A stretch of 20,499 nt of DNA from an uncultured Lachnospiraceae bacterium (GTDB lineage Bacteria > Bacillota > Clostridia > Lachnospirales > Lachnospiraceae). The DNA is taken from the NCBI GenBank assembly GCA_905235345.1, contig CAJOLO010000025.1, positions 1-20,499 on the forward strand, written 5' to 3'. The position numbers and the translations under genes were made by a program. Below are positions 14,151-20,499 of this stretch, in pieces (within the stretch, counting starts at the first letter, position 1; every line of letters starts with the position of its first letter). The notes under the pieces are model-generated. The model was not told where the DNA came from. It was given only the letters and a program-made list of their open reading frames with translations, and made no database searches.

Positions 14151-14309
14151 ATGAATTTTGAAACAGATCAAGTTGAAAACGTATTTTTTGAGGAAGTAAA
14201 ATTAGATGAGGTGGCAATCCTGGAGGAAAGCATTCAACCTGGTGGAATGGTATGTGGATTGAGTTGTCTTGGAGGAGCATATTGCGGAGTCCTTTGTTAT
14301 AAAGGATAA
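14151..14309 (+). CDS. RiPP precursor peptide 3 (four-Cys core)
   Basis: This 52-residue peptide is the third tandem precursor. The leader has VFFEEVKLDEVAILEES (11-27), sharing the EEV-x-[LI] pattern and a following Ile-[Leu/Met] with the other two. The core follows QPGG and reads MVCGLSCLGGAYCGVLCYKG, with Cys at 35, 39, 45 and 49. It differs from precursor 2 by one extra residue between the middle Cys pair and by a short YKG tail. AGGAGA lies 8 bases upstream. Conserved leaders with varied cores are typical of multi-product RiPP loci served by one enzyme. The three products could act together or be alternatives. Confidence 0.85.
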   Translation: MNFETDQVENVFFEEVKLDEVAILEESIQPGGMVCGLSCLGGAYCGVLCYKG

Positions 14310-14326
14310 TATTGTAACTAAATGAT

Positions 14327-14352
14327 ACGGCAGGTGGTGTAAAGCCTGCCGT
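14327..14352 (+). terminator. Hairpin between precursor genes and maturase (possible attenuator)
   Basis: ACGGCAGG (14327-14334) pairs perfectly with CCTGCCGT (14345-14352) around a 10-base loop. No T-run follows, so it is not a strong terminator. Such hairpins between precursor and enzyme genes often lower downstream expression or protect the precursor mRNA, giving excess precursor. Confidence 0.55.
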
Positions 14353-14376
14353 AAATACAAAATGGGAGATAAGACT

Positions 14377-15723
14377 ATGGATATAAAGATAATTGAAAGA
14401 GAGAAAGGGATACTTGCTTATGTCCCTGAAAGTATGAGATTTTTTGAAATTAACAATAATACAAAATATATAATTGAAGCATTAAATAATAATATGGACG
14501 ATCGGAATATTATTCAAACCTATAATATTTCAGATAAAGAATTAGCAGCACTGAAAAATCAACTTTTACTTATGAAAAAACCGAATACAGTAGATTTGAA
14601 TAATGAAAAGAAAAATAACAAGTCAGGTTTATACAAGCTTGTACTAAACATTTCAAATGCGTGTAATCTTCGATGTCGTTACTGCTATGCAAATGGAGGT
14701 TCGTATCAGTCCGATGAAGGGATTATGTCTTTAAAAGTATGTAAGGACGCGTTAGAACTTTTTTATGAAAAATATGAAAATATATCGGTAATTCAATTGT
14801 TTGGCGGAGAACCACTTATGAATATGCCGTTGATTAAGTATGTGTGTGAGTATGTACGTAAGAATAAAAAAAATACTCAAATTGGACTTGTAACAAATGG
14901 AACTTTAATAAATCAGGAGTTTATAGATTTAGTAAAAGAATATAATATTGCTGTCACGGTAAGCTACGATGGTGTTCCTTTGGTAAACGACATCATGAGA
15001 GTTACAGTAAATGGTAGTGGAACCTCAGACAAGATTTTATCTAATATAAAATGGCTTCAAAAGGAGACAGGACAACCCGGTACAATTGAAGTTACTTATA
15101 ATCAGAAACATATTGATCACGATGTAGCAATTGGAGATGTAATACATTTTATGAGAGAAAATGTAGGAAATGTGCCTTTGCATATAACAGCAGCGGGTGG
15201 TGAAAAATCATGTGATTATGTATTAGAGGATAGGAAGGCATTTATACAGTCAATAGATGACATATTTGATAATCCCGATAAGGTGCCGATGTATACATAT
15301 GCCATTGCATCCAGAATGATAGATAATATTTATAAAAAAGCAAAAACACAATATTTATGTACAGCAGGTCTGAATACGTTGTCTGTTTCCATTGATGGAG
15401 ATGTGTATCCATGCTTTATGTTTACAGATGATAAGAGTTTATGTATGGGTAATATATATGATGAAGACTTTATGGGACGGGAAAAATTTAAAGAAATAAG
15501 ACAGCGATTGTTCGATTTTAAGAAGGAGAATATTCCCGAGTGTAAGGGATGCTTTATGCAGAACAGTTGCTTCGGATGTCTTGGTTTCAACTTGTTAGAG
15601 ACAGGTAGTGTTTTCCACCCAAGTAAAGAAAGCTGTGATATGTATCGTCAAATGATGGAACAGGCAATTTATCGAATTTATTTAAAGCAAAAGGAGGTAA
15701 CATTATATGAAAATGCAGGATGA
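14377..15723 (+). CDS. Radical SAM/SPASM peptide maturase
   Basis: This is a 448-residue iron-sulfur enzyme predicted to modify the three precursor peptides. Residues 1-65 look like a PqqD-type recognition element. The radical SAM core has CNLRCRYC (Cys96, 100, 103) for the SAM-binding cluster and FGGEPL near residue 143. The C-terminal SPASM region carries Cys328 and Cys346 (C-x12-G-x4-C), the set Cys389, 392, 398, 401 (CKGCFMQNSCFGC), and Cys420, enough for two auxiliary clusters. I chose the ATG at 14377 because GGGAGA lies 7 bases upstream, inside a longer frame starting at 14362 that lacks a site. The next gene overlaps by 17 bases. With Cys-rich substrates, thioether formation (sactipeptide or ranthipeptide) is the likeliest chemistry; epimerisation, as by YydG, is an alternative. 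Confidence 0.92.
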   Translation: MDIKIIEREKGILAYVPESMRFFEINNNTKYIIEALNNNMDDRNIIQTYNISDKELAALKNQLLLMKKPNTVDLNNEKKNNKSGLYKLVLNISNACNLRCRYCYANGGSYQSDEGIMSLKVCKDALELFYEKYENISVIQLFGGEPLMNMPLIKYVCEYVRKNKKNTQIGLVTNGTLINQEFIDLVKEYNIAVTVSYDGVPLVNDIMRVTVNGSGTSDKILSNIKWLQKETGQPGTIEVTYNQKHIDHDVAIGDVIHFMRENVGNVPLHITAAGGEKSCDYVLEDRKAFIQSIDDIFDNPDKVPMYTYAIASRMIDNIYKKAKTQYLCTAGLNTLSVSIDGDVYPCFMFTDDKSLCMGNIYDEDFMGREKFKEIRQRLFDFKKENIPECKGCFMQNSCFGCLGFNLLETGSVFHPSKESCDMYRQMMEQAIYRIYLKQKEVTLYENAG

Positions 15724-16921
15724 TAAATACTGTCCTAAAATTGCGGAAGATATAGAAATCACTGTTTTATTTCAGAAAAAAGGCGGAAGCACATATTCCA
15801 TGGGGAGTAAATTATGTGATCGTTATATTCAGTTAAGTTCTGATAATAAGAAAGCTGTTGAACTTGCGATACAATATATGGATGGTAAAACTACAATAAA
15901 AGAAATCAGTGAGAACATGATAAATTTACATCAAATAAAACTGGATGTGCAAAAGCTTTGTGAATGGATAGGCAAAGCAGGCCTTTTGGAAAATCCGCCG
16001 GAGGATGTGGTTTTAGAAAAACAAGAGATGGATTATTTATCAATTACCATCAAAAAATGGAAGTTAGATAAATTATGTAATCTGTTTTCTTTTTTAGGAA
16101 AAAAGCATGCATTAAAATTATTGGTCGGTAGTATTATATTGAATGTGATCGGAATAGTTTTAGCTTTGATGAATTGGCGTGAATTTGTTACATTGAAGAA
16201 TTATGAGCTGAATGATTCACTGTTTTTCGGAATAGGTTGGATGCTTGTCGTATTTATTGTGAGTATTGGATTACATGAACTGGGGCACGCAATAGTAGGT
16301 TATCATTTTGGATTAAAACCCAAGGAACTTGTTTTTGCATTGTATATAGGTACACCGATGTTTTATGTAAAAATCCCGGGTATATACACTCTTGAACCGA
16401 AAAAACGTATTTATGTATGGTCTGTGGGAGTTTATGTGAATCTTGTGATTGCATCTATATGTTTGATCTTAATGCAGCTGATGACTGGTGATGCTAGAAA
16501 TCTGTTATTAATAGGTGTTACAACAAATCTATCGTTATTAATGGCAAATCTTTCTCCATTACTTCCATTAGATGGATATTTTATTCTGAGCACATTGTTA
16601 CAAAGACCTAATTTAAGAAAAGGATCATTTAGTCAGTTTAAGAATTGGGTTTTAGGGAAAGAAAATAAATTTCAAGGCCTATATATAGTATATTTTCTAG
16701 TTTCGGTAAGCTTTTATGGAGCGGTTATATATTGTGAAGCAAAAAAAGTATTTAATATTATTTCTTATGGAATATCGCATCATTACAAAGTCGTAGATTA
16801 TATGTACGAATTTCGTATTGTTGGAGTGATCATAAGTATAATACTATTGAAAAAAATAGTTGATGTTATTGCATCCCGCCTGAATGATAAAAAAAACAGC
16901 AAAGTATATGGAGTGAATTGA
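15707..16921 (+). CDS. M50 zinc metalloprotease with PqqD-like N-terminus (YydH-like)
   Basis: This 404-residue membrane protein probably processes the modified peptides. Residues about 38-96 resemble PqqD, a RiPP recognition fold (LSSDNKKAVELAIQYMDGKTTIKEI). Several membrane helices follow. The metal site HELGH is at 190-194, inside a helix, and the second motif NLSPLLPLDG is at 281-290, so both M50/site-2-protease signatures are intact. AAGGAGG lies 9 bases before the ATG, inside the maturase gene. It resembles YydH, the putative peptide protease of the Bacillus yydFGHIJ operon, which also sits between a radical SAM gene and an ABC pair. The ATPase downstream has no C39 peptidase domain, so this is the only leader-protease candidate here. 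A role in immunity cannot be excluded. Confidence 0.88.
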   Translation: MKMQDDKYCPKIAEDIEITVLFQKKGGSTYSMGSKLCDRYIQLSSDNKKAVELAIQYMDGKTTIKEISENMINLHQIKLDVQKLCEWIGKAGLLENPPEDVVLEKQEMDYLSITIKKWKLDKLCNLFSFLGKKHALKLLVGSIILNVIGIVLALMNWREFVTLKNYELNDSLFFGIGWMLVVFIVSIGLHELGHAIVGYHFGLKPKELVFALYIGTPMFYVKIPGIYTLEPKKRIYVWSVGVYVNLVIASICLILMQLMTGDARNLLLIGVTTNLSLLMANLSPLLPLDGYFILSTLLQRPNLRKGSFSQFKNWVLGKENKFQGLYIVYFLVSVSFYGAVIYCEAKKVFNIISYGISHHYKVVDYMYEFRIVGVIISIILLKKIVDVIASRLNDKKNSKVYGVN

Positions 16922-16970
16922 TCCCCTCCATATAGTACAGGAGAAGACCATCGGCTAAGATGGTCGTACT
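16905..16970 (+). other. Two consecutive hairpins between protease and ABC genes
   Basis: TATATGGAG (16905-16913) pairs with CTCCATATA (16926-16934) across the protease stop codon. GACCATC (16946-16952) pairs with GATGGTC (16959-16965), extended by AGTAC/GTACT (16934-16938 and 16966-16970). No T-run follows. They may be processing or stability elements that separate maturation from export expression. Confidence 0.5.
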
Positions 16971-17085
16971 GATTTATGATAGATAATTACAAAAAATGCA
17001 AAAAAAAAGTATTTTAGGACTTTTTTATTTAAAAGATTCAAGAAATGATATGCTATATGCAGAAAGAAAAAAGGAGAGTGACGGT

Positions 17086-17787
17086 ATGGGAAAAAATATA
17101 GTACAGGTAACAGGTCTTTCAAAAAATTATAAAGACAAAAAAGCAGTAGATCGACTTTCTCTGTCTATTGATAAAGGAGATATTCTGGGCTTGGTTGGAC
17201 CAAACGGATCCGGGAAATCAACAACTATGAAAATGTTGATGATGTTGATCAGGAAGGATGAAGGAGAAATCAAATTTTATGAAGAATCGGAAGTTTTTAT
17301 GAGAAAGGTCGGATATGCTTCGGAGTCATCTCCCTTTTTTATGTATATGTCGGGGAAAGATAACTTAAAGATGGTTGCCAATTTGTATGAAAATGTGTCA
17401 GATGAAAAAATAGATGAGGTATTGGAGCTTGTTGGGATGTCAGAAGCTGCGGATAAAAAAGTAAAGACATATTCTACCGGTATGAAACAAAGATTAGGTT
17501 TGGCAAGAGCGTTGTTAAATGATCCGGAACTTTTGGTGCTAGATGAGCCTACTAATGGACTGGATCCGTATGGAATGAAGGACATTTATGAGATTCTTGA
17601 ATGGTTGGCGGCGGAAAAAGATGTGGCAATATTAATATCATCACATTTGTTACATGATATCGAAAAGATATGTAATAAGATTGTTATGATTGAAAATGGT
17701 AAGATGTTATTTAATGGTGATATAACAGAATTAGAGAATGGTCTTGAAGACAGTTATTATGAGATGTTTAGAAAGAATACCGTTTGA
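17086..17787 (+). CDS. ABC transporter ATP-binding protein of the RiPP locus
   Basis: This 233-residue ATPase powers export of, or immunity to, the peptide product. It has Walker A GPNGSGKS (38-45), a signature variant STGMKQR (130-136), Walker B LLVLDEP (149-155) and switch H187. The STGMKQRLGLARALL form is typical of bacteriocin-immunity and YydI/BcrA-like ATPases. I chose the ATG at 17086 because AAGGAGAG lies about 8 bases upstream; a longer frame from 16996 adds 30 unlikely residues. The permease gene follows after 38 bp. It is a stand-alone nucleotide-binding protein with no peptidase or membrane domain. Export and self-protection cannot be told apart from sequence. Confidence 0.93.
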   Translation: MGKNIVQVTGLSKNYKDKKAVDRLSLSIDKGDILGLVGPNGSGKSTTMKMLMMLIRKDEGEIKFYEESEVFMRKVGYASESSPFFMYMSGKDNLKMVANLYENVSDEKIDEVLELVGMSEAADKKVKTYSTGMKQRLGLARALLNDPELLVLDEPTNGLDPYGMKDIYEILEWLAAEKDVAILISSHLLHDIEKICNKIVMIENGKMLFNGDITELENGLEDSYYEMFRKNTV

Positions 17788-17825
17788 CGTGTAATATAGT
17801 ATGGATTGAAAGTTGAGGTAGAAAA

Positions 17826-18578
17826 ATGATAAAAAATATAAAAAATGAACTATGCAAAATTTATAAGAGTTATAGATTTATTATTTTTTCATTGATTATG
17901 GTATTGGTTAGTGTTCTGATGGGAGTGATTCTAAGTTTTGTTGAGAAACAAGGCACTTTACCGGAAGAAACTATTTCTATGGTGACAGGAGGGGCATTCC
18001 CATTGCAGGTTCTTTCTGTTCTTTCTGACATTGTGCTTCCGATATTTGCAACTATTTTAGTTTGTTTCTTGGTAATAGACGAATATAACAACGGTACACT
18101 GAAGTTGCCACTGTTGTGTGGACATAAAAGAGTTGTTGTGTTATTATCAAAAATTATTGCAGTATTCGTGACCATGTTTGTAATCATCTTAGTGAGTTAT
18201 CTAAGTGCATCTGTTACAGGTATGGTGATATGGGGAAGTAAGGAAGTTCTTGACACAGCGTGGGAAACATATCTTGTATTTATGGAAACATATCTTTCAA
18301 TGATAAGTTGGTCAGTGATTGCATTTGTATTGGCATTGTATATACACAATAGCGGAACTATGATAGGTATTGTTTCGGTGCTTTTGGTAGTTAGCAGTAT
18401 TGTGACAGGATTGTTTCCAGAACCATCGAAAATGCTGGTTCCTTATTATTTCAAAGCATTTGCAACAATGTCGGATTTGCATAGTATATTGTTTGGGATT
18501 GGAATCTGTATTGAGGGAATTGTTATTTTTGGAATGTTTGCCATTGGTAAATTTAATCGGATGGAAATCAGTAAGTAA
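17826..18578 (+). CDS. ABC-2 type permease of the RiPP locus
   Basis: This 250-residue protein has about six hydrophobic segments: near residues 17-38, 56-84, 103-135, 155-173, 178-196 and 215-240. The stretch VIDEYNNGTLKLPLLCGHKRVVVLLSK is the usual ABC-2 coupling loop. It matches the BcrB/YydJ type of immunity or export permease. GAGGTAG lies 6-7 bases upstream of the ATG. It is probably co-transcribed with the ATPase before it and completes the transporter. The next frame starts two bases after its stop. The substrate is presumably the mature peptide, by context only. Confidence 0.88.
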   Translation: MIKNIKNELCKIYKSYRFIIFSLIMVLVSVLMGVILSFVEKQGTLPEETISMVTGGAFPLQVLSVLSDIVLPIFATILVCFLVIDEYNNGTLKLPLLCGHKRVVVLLSKIIAVFVTMFVIILVSYLSASVTGMVIWGSKEVLDTAWETYLVFMETYLSMISWSVIAFVLALYIHNSGTMIGIVSVLLVVSSIVTGLFPEPSKMLVPYYFKAFATMSDLHSILFGIGICIEGIVIFGMFAIGKFNRMEISK

Positions 18579-18580
18579 CG

Positions 18581-19297
18581 ATGCTTACTTTGATGATAAT
18601 AAGGACGGCAGAAAAAATAGAGAATTGTGTCCCGGATTGTAGAAAAGAAAGTATGATAAGTAGCAGGAGTATGGACGATATAATTAAAAAGGTTAAAAAT
18701 CATAATAAGGCGATTGCATATGCGTTCTTTGGCGAGATTAGGGAATTGGATTTCTGTGAAATTGTGTGGAAGACAGAAGACCGGGCACTTCTCTTTTTTG
18801 GTCGGAATCAAAAGGTATTGTATGTGAATGGGGATGCATCAAGAGAGAGTGGTTATCAGAAGTATCTTGCATGGTTTAATCAAAATATCAATTACAGGAA
18901 CAGGAATTATATAAAAAACTCTTTATTATATGACGGATACGGATTTGTCGAGTACATGGAAGATTTTACGTGGACGCAGGAGAAATGTAATTCGGAGTGC
19001 TATCAAAAATACGGGGAGCTCATTGCAATTGTGTGGTCTTTGAGTGGTAGGCCGGTTATGCCAGAAAGTGTAGGTTTAAAAGATGGAATGCCTGTGATTA
19101 AGGATATACTCCCTCTTTTAGACAGAAAGATTGATTATCGGGAGCTGCCGGAGGCAGATCGGATTTCGGAATGGTTGAGGGATCAATTCATGGATTTGGA
19201 AGTGATTGATCGGATTGAGCAGGGATATACGGTACAAAAAGAATTTATAGAGAATAACAGAACAGATATCGAAACATTGATTAGGCTGTGTTTTTGA
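18581..19297 (+). CDS. Short protein resembling a degenerate LanM dehydratase (DUF4135-like) segment
   Basis: This 238-residue protein is not confidently named. From about residue 55 its order of motifs recalls the dehydratase domain of class II lanthipeptide synthetases. The matches are NQKVLYVNGDAS (LanM: vYKPRsl), YGFVEYM (120-126; LanM: YGWvEf), and YQKYGELIAIVWSL followed by GMPVIKDI (LanM: fyrrlGellAl, then PvliDle). The catalytic places are lost: the K-P-R and the T-x-D-x-H-x-E-N segment read YVNG and SGRPVMPESVG. A full LanM is about 900 residues, so this is about a quarter and would be inactive. The start is uncertain; the ATG at 18581 has no clear ribosome binding site, and ATG 18652 is an alternative. 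The regulator gene follows closely. It may be a relic, or a repurposed leader-binding or immunity protein. Confidence 0.5.
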   Translation: MLTLMIIRTAEKIENCVPDCRKESMISSRSMDDIIKKVKNHNKAIAYAFFGEIRELDFCEIVWKTEDRALLFFGRNQKVLYVNGDASRESGYQKYLAWFNQNINYRNRNYIKNSLLYDGYGFVEYMEDFTWTQEKCNSECYQKYGELIAIVWSLSGRPVMPESVGLKDGMPVIKDILPLLDRKIDYRELPEADRISEWLRDQFMDLEVIDRIEQGYTVQKEFIENNRTDIETLIRLCF

Positions 19298-19308
19298 GGA
19301 GGAGAAGA

Positions 19309-20031
19309 ATGCTGAAAGTGTATGTTTGTGAAGATAATGCGGAACAGAGAGACTATCTTACGGTCTGTATTTCAGATATCATTGAAGTAGAAGATTTTGA
19401 ATTTGAGATTGCAGTTTCGACAGGGAATCCGAGGGTTATATTGGATGCGATTCAAGGAGAACAGCAGACGGGAATATTTTTTTTGGATATTGACTTGAAT
19501 ACGGATATGAATGGAATTGAATTGGCAAGTGAGATCCGAAAAATACAACCGAGATGTTACATTATTTTTGTGACCACCCATTCAGATATGTCATACATGA
19601 CGTTTTCATATAAAGTGGAAGCGATGGACTTTATTATTAAGGACAATGTTAGGGAAATCAAAAATCGTGTTCATCAGTGTCTAATCAATTGTCACCAGTT
19701 AAGTGATCAGCAGTCGGATGATGTCAAAAAAAATTATATGGTTAAGATGGGTGATCGGGTGAAGGCGATTCCTTATGACGACATTTTGTATTTTGAGGTG
19801 GCAAAGAACAGTCGGAAAATTATATTATATGCAAAAAATTGCAAACTGGAATTTATCGGAAAAATGAAAGATCTTGAAAAAGATCTGGATCAGCGGTTCG
19901 TGCGTTGCCATCGTTCCTTTTTAATCAATAAGGAAAATGTGGTGACGGTTAATAAAGAAGCGAATATTGTAACTTTATGTGGTGGGGTGACCTGCCCGAT
20001 TTCTGTCCGTATGGGGAAAGGGTTGACATAG
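19309..20031 (+). CDS. AgrA/ComE-type LytTR response regulator
   Basis: This is a 240-residue transcription regulator. The receiver domain has acidic E8-D9, phospho-acceptor D60 (FFLDIDL) and K111 (DFIIKD). A LytTR DNA-binding domain runs from about residue 140 to the end (DILYFEVAKNSRKIILYAKN, RFVRCHRSFLINKENV). This is the AgrA/ComE class, normally driven by a peptide-sensing histidine kinase, which is not in the window. I chose the ATG at 19309 because GAGGAGG lies upstream, overlapping the previous gene's stop. It is placed to control the RiPP operon, perhaps in response to a peptide signal. A terminator follows directly. A close paralogue is encoded convergently. Confidence 0.92.
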   Translation: MLKVYVCEDNAEQRDYLTVCISDIIEVEDFEFEIAVSTGNPRVILDAIQGEQQTGIFFLDIDLNTDMNGIELASEIRKIQPRCYIIFVTTHSDMSYMTFSYKVEAMDFIIKDNVREIKNRVHQCLINCHQLSDQQSDDVKKNYMVKMGDRVKAIPYDDILYFEVAKNSRKIILYAKNCKLEFIGKMKDLEKDLDQRFVRCHRSFLINKENVVTVNKEANIVTLCGGVTCPISVRMGKGLT

Positions 20032-20033
20032 AG

Positions 20034-20056
20034 ATGAGGGGAAATCCCCTCATTTT
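20034..20056. terminator. Bidirectional terminator between convergent regulators
   Basis: ATGAGGGG (20034-20041) pairs perfectly with CCCCTCAT (20046-20053) around AAAT, and TTT follows. The TGA stop of the - strand regulator lies inside the stem (20050-20052), and the + strand gene ends 2 bases before it. Confidence 0.8.
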
Positions 20057-20499
20057 GTTAATGTTTTAATCATTTTTGCGGAGACAACGCAGATATCATT
20101 GTTACTCATAGTCATGGTACGGTCTTTTAAATTAATTTCTTTGATATGGTTTTTGTTGATGAGGAAAGAACGGTGACATAGAGTGAATCGTTCGTCCAAA
20201 ACCTCCGAAATGTCTTTGAGTTTCCCTTGAAATTCCATGATACTGCTGACTGTGTGCAAGAGAACCTTATGAGGATTTGCGGATGTCTCAAAATAGAGGA
20301 TATCATTATAGGGAATGCAGTATTCTTTGTCAGACATTTTGACAAGAAAGTTTGCTTCCGCATTATTGTTGGAAGAAGAATATTTTGAGTATGCGTTGAT
20401 GATACATTGATGAATGCGGTTCTGAAGTTCTTTCTGATCATCTTTGATAATAAAATCCATTGCTTCCACTTTGTAGGTAAATGTCATGTATGACATTTC
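20050..20499 (-). CDS. AgrA/ComE-type LytTR response regulator, paralogue, 5'-truncated by window edge
   Basis: This is the C-terminal ~149 codons of a second response regulator on the opposite strand. Its visible start, EMSYMTFTYKVEAMDFIIKDD, is almost identical to the end of the receiver domain in the + strand regulator. A LytTR domain follows (DILYFETSANPHKVLLHTVS, RFTLCHRSFLINKNHI). The frame is open to the window edge, so the start and phospho-acceptor lie outside. The two look like products of a duplication. A histidine kinase or peptide-signal gene may lie beyond the edge. It could respond to a different signal or compete for the same sites. Confidence 0.92.
   Translation of the reverse strand, partial: EMSYMTFTYKVEAMDFIIKDDQKELQNRIHQCIINAYSKYSSSNNNAEANFLVKMSDKEYCIPYNDILYFETSANPHKVLLHTVSSIMEFQGKLKDISEVLDERFTLCHRSFLINKNHIKEINLKDRTMTMSNNDICVVSAKMIKTLTK

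Noticed and set aside
13775..14309. Reading the three small peptides as lanthipeptide precursors
   Set aside because: Precursor 1 has no Ser or Thr in its core, and the others have one each. The nearby LanM-like protein lacks catalytic residues, while an intact radical SAM/SPASM enzyme is present.
14362..14376. ATG at 14362 as start of the radical SAM maturase
   Set aside because: No ribosome binding site lies upstream, whereas GGGAGA lies between it and the ATG at 14377 at ideal spacing.

Overview
The window looks like chromosomal DNA of a gut Firmicute, most likely family Lachnospiraceae. The grounds are strong AGGAGG-type ribosome binding sites, moderate-to-low GC, an AAA-ATPase/PD-(D/E)XK protein of a family expanded in gut anaerobes, a large lipoprotein joining a propeller-like half to a solute-binding half, an M18 aminopeptidase, and LytTR regulators. 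This is inference from gene content; no 16S or marker gene is present. Nearly all genes are on the + strand; only the last, partial gene is on the - strand.

Region 1 (1-7330), ordinary accessory chromosome. It holds the 3' part of a divergent ABC ATPase and its probable membrane partner, an AAA-ATPase/PD-(D/E)XK protein, a propeller plus solute-binding lipoprotein, and an M18 aminopeptidase whose C-terminus looks frameshifted. Intergenic DNA carries a ~43-bp repeat (three copies) and leftover tails of AAA/PD-(D/E)XK genes, including an exact 61-bp repeat on both sides of the lipoprotein gene. A strong terminator at 7290-7327 closes the region.

Region 2 (7330-10621), a LytTR regulatory system with an exporter. 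A DrrA-like ABC ATPase and ABC-2 permease are followed by a stand-alone LytTR regulator and a DUF3021 membrane protein. The two promoters share one layout: a TGYACA-type direct repeat, a -10 box, and the 13-mer AGTTTCGCAATTA at the expected transcription start. A 21-bp-periodic direct repeat upstream fits a LytTR operator.

Region 3 (10622-12900), a GC-richer block with probable different ancestry. A TctC/Bug-type binding lipoprotein overlaps a membrane diguanylate cyclase. No TctA/TctB permease is present, so the pair looks like a ligand-to-c-di-GMP sensor. A DUF1858 CxxC protein with its own promoter and terminator follows (12980-13438).

Region 4 (13440-20031), the most interesting part: an AT-rich RiPP locus. 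In order: a 22-codon small ORF, three tandem precursor peptides with a shared acidic leader and Cys/Gly-rich cores, a hairpin, a radical SAM/SPASM maturase, an M50 zinc protease with a PqqD-like N-terminus, an ABC ATPase and an ABC permease. The plan recalls Bacillus yydFGHIJ, and the CxxxC cores recall sactipeptides such as thuricin CD. Precursor 1 has no Ser or Thr in its core, which excludes lanthionine chemistry for it. Downstream are a short protein resembling a catalytically dead piece of a LanM dehydratase domain, an AgrA-type LytTR response regulator, a bidirectional terminator, and a convergent partial paralogue of that regulator.
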